NCBI GenBank assembly: GCA_900545175.1
Contig: UQYF01000005.1
Location: 43,430-107,429 of the forward strand
DNA: 64,000 nt
Source: an uncultured Eubacteriales bacterium
GTDB taxonomy: Bacteria > Bacillota > Clostridia > Lachnospirales > Lachnospiraceae
Direction: 5' to 3'
Below are positions 9,645 to 17,414 of this stretch, piece by piece. Within the stretch, counting starts at the first letter, position 1, and each line of letters begins with the position of its first letter. The notes under the pieces were generated by a model. The model had not been told where the DNA came from. It did no database searches and was given only the letters and a program-made list of their open reading frames with translations. A program made the position numbers and the translations under genes.

Positions 9645-10337
9645 ATGATTTATTCACATGAAGTAGAAAAGATGTGTACAGTCGCTCAGGGCGTACATCA
9701 TGGCGCAGCGCCGGTTCCTACAGAAGGAAAATGGGTAAGAAATAAGCAGGTTACAGATATTTCCGGTCTTACACACGGTGTAGGCTGGTGTGCACCACAG
9801 CAGGGTGCCTGCAAGCTTACTCTTAATGTTAAGGAAGGTATCATCCAGGAGGCTCTTGTTGAGACTATCGGATGTTCAGGTATGACACATTCAGCAGCTA
9901 TGGCAGCTGAGATTTTACCTGGCCTTACAGTATTAGAGGCTATGAATACAGACCTTGTATGTGACGCTATCAACACAGCTATGAGAGAGCTCGCATTACA
10001 GATTATCTACGGCAGAACACAGAGTGCTTTCTCTGAGGAAGGTCTTCCTGTAGGAGCAGGCCTTGAGGATCTTGGTAAGGGTCTTCGTTCACAGGTTGGT
10101 ACAATGTATGGTACTCTTAAGAAGGGACCACGTTACCTTGAGATGGCAGAGGGCTATGTAACAGGAATCGCTCTTGATGATGAGGGTCAGATTATCGGTT
10201 ATCAGTTCGTAAGCCTTGGCAAGATGACAGATTTCATCAAGAAGGGTGACGATGCTAACACAGCTTGGGAGAAGGCTAAGGGTCAGTACGGAAGAGTTGC
10301 TGATGCAGTAAAGATCATCGATCCAAGAGTAGAATAA
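9645..10337 (+). CDS. IscU/NifU-like iron-sulfur scaffold protein (GGGtGRT partner)
   Basis: 230 residues from the ATG at 9645, chosen for AAGGAG at 9632-9637; the frame stays open 37 codons upstream without an SD. The fold resembles IscU: a Cys-containing beta core (C49, C56), the central CSGMTHSAAMAAE segment (C77) and a helical region with C106, matching the three-cysteine pattern of cluster scaffolds. A C-terminal extension of ~100 residues is not in classical IscU. No IscS, SufBCD or NifS gene is nearby. Instead it forms a two-gene operon (16-bp gap) with a GGGtGRT protein, a pairing that recurs in Clostridia. Codon choice is biased to GGT, AAC, TAC and GCT, unlike neighbours, which suggests high expression. 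Biochemical role is unknown. Confidence 0.82.
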   Translation: MIYSHEVEKMCTVAQGVHHGAAPVPTEGKWVRNKQVTDISGLTHGVGWCAPQQGACKLTLNVKEGIIQEALVETIGCSGMTHSAAMAAEILPGLTVLEAMNTDLVCDAINTAMRELALQIIYGRTQSAFSEEGLPVGAGLEDLGKGLRSQVGTMYGTLKKGPRYLEMAEGYVTGIALDDEGQIIGYQFVSLGKMTDFIKKGDDANTAWEKAKGQYGRVADAVKIIDPRVE

Positions 10338-10353
10338 TCAGGAGGACAGTATA

Positions 10354-11364
10354 ATGGCTTTATTTGAATCATATGAAAGAAGAATTGAGAAGATCAATTC
10401 TGTTTTAAATAGCTATGGAATCGCTTCTATCGAGGAAGCTGAGAAGATTACTAAGGATGCCGGCCTTGATGTTTACAACATGATCAAGGGCGTTCAGCCA
10501 ATTTGTTTTGAGAACGCTTGCTGGGCTTACATTGTAGGTGCTGCAATCGCTATTAAGAAGAATGCACGCAAGGCTTCAGAGGCTGCTGCTGCAATCGGTG
10601 AGGGCTTACAGGCTTTCTGTATCCCTGGTTCTGTTGCAGACCAGAGAAAGGTTGGTCTTGGTCATGGTAACCTCGGTAAGATGTTACTTGAGGAAGAGAC
10701 AGACTGCTTCTGCTTCTTAGCAGGCCACGAGTCATTCGCTGCTGCAGAGGGTGCTATCGGTATCGCTAACAATGCTAACAAGGTACGTCAGAAGCCGCTC
10801 CGCGTTATCCTTAACGGACTTGGCAAGGATGCTGCCCAGATTATTTCAAGAATCAACGGCTTTACATACGTTGAGACAGAGATGAATTATCACACGGGAG
10901 AGGTTAAGGAAGTATTCCGTAAGTCCTACTCCAACGGTCCTAGAGCTAAGGTTAACTGCTACGGCGCTAACGACGTAACAGAGGGCGTTGCAATCATGTG
11001 GAAGGAGAATGTTGATGTATCCATCACAGGTAACTCAACTAACCCTACAAGATTCCAGCATCCTGTTGCAGGTACTTACAAGAAGGAGAGAATTGAGGCA
11101 GGCAAGAAGTATTTCTCAGTTGCTTCAGGCGGTGGTACAGGCCGTACACTTCATCCAGATAACATGGCAGCAGGTCCTGCTTCCTACGGTATGACAGATA
11201 CTATGGGACGTATGCACTCAGATGCTCAGTTCGCCGGTTCTTCATCAGTTCCTGCCCACGTTGAGATGATGGGTCTTATCGGTATGGGTAACAACCCTAT
11301 GGTTGGTGCTACAGTTGCAGTTGCAGTTGCCATTCAGGAAGCTGCTGACAACAATAGATTCTAA
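10354..11364 (+). CDS. GGGtGRT family protein
   Basis: 336 residues; the SD AGGAGG is at 10341-10346. It carries the family's namesake motif SGGGTGRT near residue 265, followed by a Gly/Met-rich C-terminus (MGLIGMGNNPMVGATVAVAVA). The family (Pfam GGGtGRT) is uncharacterised to my knowledge. It is probably cytosolic: no signal peptide and no clear TM segment, though the C-terminus is hydrophobic. Co-transcribed with the IscU-like scaffold upstream, hence plausibly a client or carrier of an iron-sulfur cluster; that is an inference from context. Conserved-looking Cys residues (QPICFENACW, DCFCF, VNCYG) could be ligands. Codon bias is the same high-expression type as its partner. Confidence 0.88.
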   Translation: MALFESYERRIEKINSVLNSYGIASIEEAEKITKDAGLDVYNMIKGVQPICFENACWAYIVGAAIAIKKNARKASEAAAAIGEGLQAFCIPGSVADQRKVGLGHGNLGKMLLEEETDCFCFLAGHESFAAAEGAIGIANNANKVRQKPLRVILNGLGKDAAQIISRINGFTYVETEMNYHTGEVKEVFRKSYSNGPRAKVNCYGANDVTEGVAIMWKENVDVSITGNSTNPTRFQHPVAGTYKKERIEAGKKYFSVASGGGTGRTLHPDNMAAGPASYGMTDTMGRMHSDAQFAGSSSVPAHVEMMGLIGMGNNPMVGATVAVAVAIQEAADNNRF

Positions 11365-11441
11365 GAGAATCTATTATAAGTTCTAATATTGTGCGGTTTT
11401 AAAGGGTTTGCGTTAGTGTGAAAAGCTACGAAAAAGGATAT

Positions 11442-11497
11442 GTAACTAACACGTAACTAACAGGTAACTAACACACGTAACTAACAAATAACTAACA
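11442..11497. repeat. Five phased TAACTAACA direct repeats
   Basis: TAACTAACA occurs at 11443, 11454, 11465, 11478 and 11489 (spacings 11, 11, 13, 11 bp, roughly one helical turn). Four copies are preceded by G. The array sits between the GGGtGRT stop and its terminator. Each copy holds TAA twice, so the array puts stops in every forward frame. It could be a protein-binding array or a simple tandem duplication. Confidence 0.8.
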
Positions 11498-11501
11498 AAA
11501 A

Positions 11502-11546
11502 TAAAGAGGGTCACAAGCACTGAAAAGTGTTTGAGATCCTCTTTTT
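11502..11546 (+). terminator. Terminator of the scaffold/GGGtGRT operon
   Basis: Stem AAAGAGGGTC-CAAGCACT / AGTGTTTG-GATCCTCTTT with a GAAA loop (11520-11524 region) and trailing Ts at 11542-11546. A-rich upstream sequence could allow weak function on the other strand. Confidence 0.8.
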
Positions 11547-11997
11547 AATAATGTGAAAACAGCCTCAACCAAGCATCTGATATAAGATTATTTTATCGGT
11601 TTAGGTAAAGCGGATTGCGAATGTCCGCTTTACAGAGCATCAGTATAACAAAAATAAAAATGCATTTGCATTTATAGAGCATATGTTCGGCAATAGCCAA
11701 GATGGTAAAAATATACATATAAAAATATAAAATGATTGCTTGAAACACATGATAACTCATGAATTGCCGGAAAGACTTGAAGTATGCCGAATATGAAGTA
11801 TAATAAATTTGATACACATGAAAAATGAAGCCGCAGTAAAACTTCTAAAGAAAGATGTGAGCATTTTTATAAGAGATTTTTGCTGCACACAGAGCAGGTT
11901 TGAAAGAGAAACTTTCAAACTATGTATTGGTGGCAGTACGGTGAGCGGTGCATGCAGTATGCAGAGGGATAAAAAATGAAAGCGAGGGAGAAATATT
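11547..11997. other. 451-bp non-coding gap before the S51 peptidase
   Basis: No convincing gene. It holds a perfect 10-bp hairpin GTAAAGCGGA/TCCGCTTTAC (11605-11633) and a perfect 9-bp hairpin GTTTGAAAG/CTTTCAAAC (11898-11920), neither followed by a T-run. A related but decayed form of the first hairpin occurs near 20000. The SD for the next gene, GGGAG, is at 11986-11990. Confidence 0.5.
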
Positions 11998-12591
11998 ATG
12001 GGGCGTTTATTATTGAACAGCAGAGGACTTAATACAAGGCTTGGATGTCAGCAGATTCTTGAATGCATTCGGGATGAAAAGCTTGAAGAGAAGCGCATGT
12101 TCATCGTGTCGTATACTCCTTATGGAGTGGATGATTTGATTGTCAGTAACTGCATAGAGATACTTGGCTTTAAAAAAGAAAATCTGTATCTGTCCGCAAA
12201 TGGGATTCCGGAAGATGTGATACCGGATTACATATTTGTGACGGAAGGGAACACGTTTGAAGTGTTAAAGTATATGAGAGATAACGAGCTTGTGGATTAT
12301 ATCAGGAGCTTGATGAAGGGTGGTGCAGTTACATATATCGGCAGCTCGGCGGGAGCTATGCTTGCAGGCGCAGATATAATGCTTGCGGGAGATTTTGATA
12401 GAAATTTTGTCGGGATGACCGATTTTACCGCACTTAATTTATTTGATGGCACGATTATTCCGCATTATGAGCCGGAATATTTAGAAAACTATATCAGAAA
12501 TACGGAGGCACATGTTATTAACAGGTATTCTAAGATTTTATCTGTATCAAATGAGGATGTGCTTGTGATTGACAATCAGAATGAAATATAA
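11998..12591 (+). CDS. Peptidase S51 (dipeptidase E-like) protein
   Basis: 197 residues. The class I glutamine-amidotransferase-like fold of family S51 is indicated by the nucleophile elbow GSSAGAM (Ser near residue 117), the preceding FVTEGNTFEVL segment and the later IIPHYEPEY His segment. Family members hydrolyse N-terminal Asp-X dipeptides (PepE) or cyanophycin fragments; exact specificity here is not assignable. At about 200 residues it is slightly short of E. coli PepE (229). After its stop the +1 frame continues for 24 coding-looking codons (see the gap entry), so the C-terminus may be shortened by a frameshift. Cytosolic; alone in its transcription unit or with the next gene. Confidence 0.78.
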   Translation: MGRLLLNSRGLNTRLGCQQILECIRDEKLEEKRMFIVSYTPYGVDDLIVSNCIEILGFKKENLYLSANGIPEDVIPDYIFVTEGNTFEVLKYMRDNELVDYIRSLMKGGAVTYIGSSAGAMLAGADIMLAGDFDRNFVGMTDFTALNLFDGTIIPHYEPEYLENYIRNTEAHVINRYSKILSVSNEDVLVIDNQNEI

Positions 12592-12728
12592 AGGCGGGAG
12601 TAAAAAATACAATGGTGAATACTATGAATTAACCGAAGCTTTTAAGAATGTACTGTAATGCCGCTTTCAGAGAATGAGGTTTCAATTACAGATGGACTTA
12701 AAAATGATGAGGTCAGAGAGGAGTCAAC
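12592..12728 (+). other. Coding-like remnants between S51 peptidase and VanZ-like gene
   Basis: Two short frames look protein-like. One of 25 codons (12575-12652, ATG inside the peptidase 3' end) includes KKYNGEYYELTEAF. One of 24 codons (12659-12733) includes SENEVSITDGLKND and its TGA overlaps the next ATG. They may be the frameshifted end of the peptidase or decayed genes. No SD supports either as an independent gene. Confidence 0.3.
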
Positions 12729-13964
12729 ATGAGTGAGGTACTGTACTGGGTTATGGGCATAATAGCCAAGATTCATAATTATATAATGCATTTAAATGAT
12801 AAGTTTGAGTATAATTTTTCGGATAAGGATATGCATTTCCTTGTTATAGGTTTACTTGGAATGCTGATGATTTTTGTTGTTTATCCGCTTTTTAAATGGC
12901 TTGCACAGAAAAAACATATCATGGTTATAGCGTGGATATATGTGTTTACACTTATTCTTGTTATCACATTTGCAATCGAAATCGGACAGAAAATCAGCAA
13001 TACAGGAAACATGGAATTTGCGGATATAGTATTAGGTATTATGGGATTCATTGTTATGTTTGCGATATTTGCCGTGTTCCGCGGAATATACCATGGAATA
13101 AGATGGCTTTTTTCGCATAGATTCGTGAAGAAGGATTCTGCTTCTGAAGTCAATGACAATGTGAATGAAAATGATGATACAAATAGCAACAATGTAAAAA
13201 AGAGTGACAATATAAGCAATGGCGCTTATGCTGATATGGAAAAAAGAAATGACACAATAAACAGAAAAAATAATATAAACAACAATATAAATAATAAAAT
13301 AAATAACGATGCCGGTTACAATCTGAAGATAAGTAAAATATTATCGGATAATACTAATGCCAATAATAAAATAAAGAAAAATGAAGGCAAAAATATAGAT
13401 ATAACTGGCTGTAAAAACACAGAAAATACAGAAACCAATAATAAAAATAATAATACAGAAAATAATAATAAAAATTATAATGAAAAGGACAATTATGGCT
13501 ATGCACAAAAGCGTCAGAAAAATGAACCAAGCGTAAAGAGAGGCACGCATATGGCTAAGCCTGAAATATCTGAAAGCAATATCAGAAAATCTGATAGGAT
13601 GGTTAGACCGGCTTTTGACATTGACAAAACAGGTGTTGATAAACAAAATATCGGCAATTCGGATATAAGTAAATTTGACAGTGATATAGCTGACATAGAT
13701 ATGGTAAGCGAAGATGAGAATAACTTAGCTGTTTCAGGTACGGATAATTTTAATGCATATGAATATGTAAATAGAGAGGATGCCGATAAGCTTGACGTAG
13801 AGAATGCGGCTGCCAAAGATGTGATATATCAGCCGGATGATGACGAGCCGGAATATAAGCCTGACGGAGATTATGAGTATGAATTCAGTGAAGCCGATAT
13901 ACAGATTATAGAGGAACTGGCTAAAGAGGAAGAAGCAGTTTTAAACAGTGAGAATGATACTTAA
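12729..13964 (+). CDS. VanZ-like membrane protein with Asn-rich and acidic tail
   Basis: 411 residues. The first ~135 contain three to four hydrophobic segments with VanZ-type marks: S-D-K-x2-H-F before one helix and E-I-G-Q plus a later Asp between helices. Residues ~140-265 are a low-complexity tract dominated by Asn and Lys (AAT/AAA codons), followed by a charged region and a strongly acidic C-terminus (about 325-411). VanZ relatives are small membrane proteins linked to teicoplanin resistance or unknown envelope roles; none that I know has this tail. The tail would be cytoplasmic if the topology is standard. The SD is AGAGAGGAG at 12714-12722. The tract is so AT-rich on one strand that it may be slippage-prone. 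Confidence 0.6.
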   Translation: MSEVLYWVMGIIAKIHNYIMHLNDKFEYNFSDKDMHFLVIGLLGMLMIFVVYPLFKWLAQKKHIMVIAWIYVFTLILVITFAIEIGQKISNTGNMEFADIVLGIMGFIVMFAIFAVFRGIYHGIRWLFSHRFVKKDSASEVNDNVNENDDTNSNNVKKSDNISNGAYADMEKRNDTINRKNNINNNINNKINNDAGYNLKISKILSDNTNANNKIKKNEGKNIDITGCKNTENTETNNKNNNTENNNKNYNEKDNYGYAQKRQKNEPSVKRGTHMAKPEISESNIRKSDRMVRPAFDIDKTGVDKQNIGNSDISKFDSDIADIDMVSEDENNLAVSGTDNFNAYEYVNREDADKLDVENAAAKDVIYQPDDDEPEYKPDGDYEYEFSEADIQIIEELAKEEEAVLNSENDT

Positions 13965-13988
13965 AATATGATAAAAATAATTCAATAA

Positions 13989-14041
13989 AAAATACCGGAG
14001 TGTATGATTGAAAAAATATGCACTCCGGCATTTTTTATTTT
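13989..14041. terminator. Bidirectional terminator between convergent genes
   Basis: Stem CCGGAGTG (13995-14002)/CACTCCGG (14021-14028), preceded by AAAAAAT and followed by ATTTTTTATTTTT. It therefore serves both the VanZ-like gene and the convergent membrane operon. Confidence 0.85.
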
Positions 14042-14122
14042 TAAGGAGCGTGTGTAAAACATGCCATGCGATTAACTGTGTATAACTAATAGACAGAGCC
14101 TGTACGTTTGGACTATGTCCGG

Positions 14123-14932
14123 TTAGTGGGCGCAGGCTTCAGCTTCGTCATACTTTTTCTTGAGGTCGGCAAGCTCATCATCGGTATGAAGTATCTCGAC
14201 TTCGCCTAGAGGGTATTTCCGTCCGTTTGCTTCGAGAAAACGGTATGCCATCATAAATGATATGTCATCAAAATTAGTCATATATGTATTGTTGATTCGA
14301 TTGATATCCCATGCAGGTGTATTGTATGACGTTAAATCCATGGAGCGGAATATCTGGTCAAATGAGTCGAGGCAGATACGCTTTTGCTGTGCCATGTCAG
14401 ATGACACTGTCTGTACATCAAATACTTTCAAATATATGCGCAGCCATCCGCCTATAGGAGCTTTGAACCACTGGTGTACAGTCTGATATTCCTTCTGCAT
14501 TGACAAAATCAGATATTCCCAGTCAGTTGACACATATGAAGCATCAACGATAGTCTGTATCTGTGAAGGAGTTAGCGTAAGTCCGTACTTGGCATTGAAT
14601 TTTTCAACAATCCTGAGTCGTTTTGGAACAGCATTCGGAAGCTGCTCGGACTTTGGAATTGCACTGTTTCTGATTTCTTTAGCTTCTTTTTTCTTTGCTT
14701 TATCATCAGAACCGGTGAATGATTTTATTATCTTATAGAAAATATAGAACGGAAGGAACATGGCTCCTAAGACAAACGAAAGACCTACAAGACTGCTAGA
14801 AGCGTTGGAGAAGAAAAGACATATAAGAATAAATATTATAAGTCCTTTCTTTTTCTTTAATTTCTCAAATATTTTTGGATTGTTGCGCGCATATGCAAAA
14901 TACCATATAAGAAAAAATATTATTAATCCCAT
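14123..14932 (-). CDS. Unknown membrane-anchored protein
   Basis: 269 residues, family not recognised. Two N-terminal hydrophobic stretches (about 1-14 and 30-70, separated by a Lys-rich turn) anchor a soluble C-terminal domain of ~190 residues that begins after a KKKEAKE linker. That domain is rich in aromatic residues and ends in an acidic helix (DDELADLKKKYDEAEA). It is the second gene of a two-gene minus-strand operon, 22 bp after the DUF975 gene, so a role in membrane or envelope organisation together with DUF975 is only an inference. The GGGGG at 14943-14947 may be its SD at long spacing. Confidence 0.6.
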   Translation of the reverse strand: MGLIIFFLIWYFAYARNNPKIFEKLKKKKGLIIFILICLFFSNASSSLVGLSFVLGAMFLPFYIFYKIIKSFTGSDDKAKKKEAKEIRNSAIPKSEQLPNAVPKRLRIVEKFNAKYGLTLTPSQIQTIVDASYVSTDWEYLILSMQKEYQTVHQWFKAPIGGWLRIYLKVFDVQTVSSDMAQQKRICLDSFDQIFRSMDLTSYNTPAWDINRINNTYMTNFDDISFMMAYRFLEANGRKYPLGEVEILHTDDELADLKKKYDEAEACAH

Positions 14933-14954
14933 TATCTTAAATCCCCCTGTAAAT

Positions 14955-15746
14955 TTAACATTGTGAATTGTTATGCTCTGATTTTATACGCATTGCCATG
15001 TTAGCAAGTGAAGCATCGTAATAAGGGCCTACAAGAAAAATGTAAGCAACGCCTCCTGTCAGTGTGGAAAGCAACAGCCAGCCGATGAAGGAGAGATTGA
15101 GAACAAAAAGATTGAGCTTGTTTCCGTTCATCATATCACGGCTTAGGCGGAACACTTTGCGTCTGTCTATGTCAGGGTCTTCGGCAAGAAGATATGGAAC
15201 CATGAAGGTCTCATAGCTTTTGATTACGCCCGGCACAATTAGGAGAAGCGACCATAAAAATATTTTCAAACGTCTTAGAAACTGAATCAGAATCACATTC
15301 AGGTAATTATTTTCAAAACCAGCTATAATGGTTCTGTATTTCGGCTCCTGATAGTGTGCATTCATGTAAAAGCGGCAGCAGCCGATTTCAAACGGATACA
15401 CAACAAGAAAATTGTACATCAGCTTAATAAGGAATGATACAATACTTGCAAGTGCAAAGCGCCGTAACATTATAGAGTAGGTATCGTAACCGATAGTCTG
15501 TATTATTGATGAGATGTTGTTATACATTGCAGAATAAAACTCATCAAATGATGCAGAGGTTGTAAGCGACTGATAGAATGCTTCTGTGTCAAATGCACTT
15601 TCAACCTGCATTGTGCCATCTAATATGTAATTAAAGATAAGAATTATTCCTGTTCCTGTGATAAAGCTTGCCAGCACGCACTTGAAAAAATAGGAGCTCA
15701 AAATTCTGCGTGCAGCTTTTTTAATGCTTGAAATCTGGTGATTCAT
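14955..15746 (-). CDS. DUF975 family integral membrane protein
   Basis: 263 residues from the ATG at 15746, preferred over the ATG at 15758 because GGAG (15754-15757) sits 7 nt before it and nothing suitable precedes the first. It shows the DUF975 pattern: an N-terminal helix, then repeated hydrophobic segments, the LLIVPGVIKSYETFMVPYLL segment, an AEDPDIDRRK loop, and a final FIGWLLLS/GPYYDASLANM region. These are multi-pass proteins of Firmicutes with no known function. It starts a transcript with an unusually structured leader (see the leader entry) and is followed by an unknown membrane protein. Confidence 0.82.
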   Translation of the reverse strand: MNHQISSIKKAARRILSSYFFKCVLASFITGTGIILIFNYILDGTMQVESAFDTEAFYQSLTTSASFDEFYSAMYNNISSIIQTIGYDTYSIMLRRFALASIVSFLIKLMYNFLVVYPFEIGCCRFYMNAHYQEPKYRTIIAGFENNYLNVILIQFLRRLKIFLWSLLLIVPGVIKSYETFMVPYLLAEDPDIDRRKVFRLSRDMMNGNKLNLFVLNLSFIGWLLLSTLTGGVAYIFLVGPYYDASLANMAMRIKSEHNNSQC

Positions 15747-15758
15747 ATTAATCTCCAT

Positions 15759-15890
15759 TCCGCAGGCACAATATGCCGGAGGAATCGCGAGTCAAATGTT
15801 AGATTTGGCTCTGCGATAGATGCTGTTTGTGATGCCTGCGGCACAAATAGCTGTGTGAAAAATCAGATATCAATCTGTGTTTTTTCGCAC
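15759..15890 (-). promoter_or_regulatory. Structured 5' leader RNA of the DUF975 operon
   Basis: Read on the minus strand: a 5' hairpin pairs 15890-15874 with 15866-15853 (GTGCGAAAAA.. with ..TTTTTCACAC). Then a multi-branched unit is closed by CCGCAGGCA (15841-15833) with TGCCTGCGG (15768-15760). Inside it TCGCAGAGCCAAAT (816-803) pairs with ATTTGACTCGCGA (797-785). The closing stem ends 3 nt before the SD GGAG. A 9-bp closing helix plus a 12-bp inner helix right at an SD is the layout of a translation-controlling riboswitch or protein-binding leader. I recognise no known class. Confidence 0.55.
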
Positions 15891-15899
15891 TGACCTCAC

Positions 15900-15927
15900 A
15901 TTATAATATATAGTTCTTAGCAGTCAC
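15900..15927 (-). promoter_or_regulatory. Putative promoter of the DUF975 operon
   Basis: Minus strand -10 TATAAT (15905-15900) and -35 GTGACT (15927-15922), 16-bp spacing. It predicts a transcript start near 15893, at the first base of the structured leader. Confidence 0.5.
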
Positions 15928-16036
15928 GCTATAGTGATAAAAGCGAACACTGTTTTTTATTATATTCTAAGCAATAGATAAATTCAAGTTAATGATTTAC
16001 GAATATTAGCGGATATGGGCGGGAGCCAAATGAAGA

Positions 16037-16065
16037 TTGACAACAGGTTTCGCTTATGATAATAT
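16037..16065 (+). promoter_or_regulatory. Promoter of the XRE regulator/UXS region
   Basis: TTGACA at 16037-16042, 17-bp spacer, TAATAT at 16060-16065; 71 bp upstream of the XRE start. Confidence 0.6.
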
Positions 16066-16135
16066 GATTTAATCCTAAATGATACAGAAAATGCATTTTT
16101 TCAATATAAATATGGAAGGTAAAACGGAGGAAGCT

Positions 16136-16450
16136 ATGGCAGAAAATACTATGAGTGAGAAAGCCGGAAATAATACTAAGGCACCATATAAAGCACCGAA
16201 GTCTAATAATAAGAAGCAGGTAGAGAATATCCAGCTTGAGACAAGAAAGAATCTTATAGAGCAGCTTATAAAATATCGCAAGGCTAAGAAGATTACACAG
16301 GCTGATATATCAGACAGCACAGGAATACAAAGACCTAATATAAGCCGTCTTGAGAGCGGTAAATATAACCCTACACTTGATATGATCGTCCGTGTTGCAG
16401 ACAGCATAGGTCTTGAAGTTGAGATTACACTCAAGGAAAAGAATAACTAG
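16136..16450 (+). CDS. XRE-family helix-turn-helix regulator
   Basis: 104 residues from the ATG at 16136 (SD GGAGG at 16126-16130; the frame is open to 16079 without an SD). The charged N-terminal ~35 residues are followed by an HTH_3 domain (about 42-95): the turn between helices reads ITQADISDSTGIQRPNISRLE, preceded by NLIEQLIKYRKAKK. Proteins of this size with a C-terminal EVEITLKEK strand resemble antitoxin or phage-type regulators, but no toxin gene adjoins. It lies 31 bp upstream of the UDP-xylose synthase gene and may be co-transcribed with it. Confidence 0.85.
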   Translation: MAENTMSEKAGNNTKAPYKAPKSNNKKQVENIQLETRKNLIEQLIKYRKAKKITQADISDSTGIQRPNISRLESGKYNPTLDMIVRVADSIGLEVEITLKEKNN

Positions 16451-16481
16451 TTATAATGCGAATAGAATCGAGGGAATATAA

Positions 16482-17414
16482 ATGAACAGAATTTTGGTTA
16501 CCGGAGGAGCAGGTTTTCTTGGTTCACATCTTTGTGAGCGGCTTCTAAATGAAGGAAATGATGTTATCTGTGTTGATAATCTTTTTACAGGAAGCAAGGA
16601 TAATATCAGAAAGCTGATTGGAAATCCCTACTTTGAATTTATAAGGCATGATGTAACAGAACCGCTGTATGTGGAGGTTGACCAGATATATAATCTTGCA
16701 TGTCCGGCGAGTCCTCCTCATTATCAGTATAACCCTATTAAGACAGCCAAGACAAGTGTCTATGGTGCAATGAATATGTTGGGTCTTGCCAAGCGTACAC
16801 ATGCGCGCATACTTCAGGCAAGTACCAGCGAGGTTTATGGTGATCCTGAGGTTCATCCGCAGCCGGAGAGCTATAGAGGGAATGTCAATCCTATAGGAAT
16901 TCGTTCCTGCTATGATGAAGGAAAGAGAATGGCTGAGACCTTATTTTTTGATTATCACAGACAGCATGATGTTGACATTAAGGTTATCCGCATTTTTAAT
17001 ACATACGGACCGAGAATGAATCAGAATGATGGAAGAGTTGTTTCTAATTTTATTGTACAGGCGCTAAAGGGTGAAGATATAACCATATATGGTGATGGCA
17101 GCCAGACCAGAAGCTTCTGTTATGTGGATGATATGATTGAAGGAATGATTAGGATGATGAATTCAAGAGATGGCTTTACAGGACCGGTTAATCTTGGAAA
17201 TCCGGGTGAATTCACAATGAAGCAGCTTGCGGATATTGTCATTGAGCTTACTCACAGTTCGTCTAAGATTGTATATATGCCGCTTCCGTCAGATGATCCT
17301 ACACAGAGAAAGCCAATCATAGACCTTGCACAAAAAGAGTTGTCATGGCAGCCGACTATTAAGCTGGAGGATGGGCTTAAAAAGACGATAGAGTATTTTA
17401 AGACCGTTATATAA
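16482..17414 (+). CDS. UDP-glucuronate decarboxylase (UDP-xylose synthase)
   Basis: 310 residues, extended short-chain dehydrogenase fold. The NAD motif GGAGFLG is at residues 8-14, the active-site Thr/Ser lies in ASTSEVYGD, and the catalytic Tyr-Lys is in CYDEGK, the wording typical of UXS enzymes ([15 protein letters not shown]). The reaction is UDP-glucuronate to UDP-xylose plus CO2, feeding surface polysaccharide synthesis. Its stop is followed directly (0 bp) by the flippase start, so the pair is a surface-glycan cassette without its glycosyltransferases. Other NDP-sugar epimerases are similar, but the motif set favours UXS. Confidence 0.87.
   Translation: MNRILVTGGAGFLGSHLCERLLNEGNDVICVDNLFTGSKDNIRKLIGNPYFEFIRHDVTEPLYVEVDQIYNLACPASPPHYQYNPIKTAKTSVYGAMNMLGLAKRTHARILQASTSEVYGDPEVHPQPESYRGNVNPIGIRSCYDEGKRMAETLFFDYHRQHDVDIKVIRIFNTYGPRMNQNDGRVVSNFIVQALKGEDITIYGDGSQTRSFCYVDDMIEGMIRMMNSRDGFTGPVNLGNPGEFTMKQLADIVIELTHSSSKIVYMPLPSDDPTQRKPIIDLAQKELSWQPTIKLEDGLKKTIEYFKTVI

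Noticed and set aside
11593..11817. 74-codon minus-strand frame in the gap before the S51 peptidase
   Set aside because: AT-rich Tyr/Ile/Phe string without SD, overlapping a hairpin; no support.
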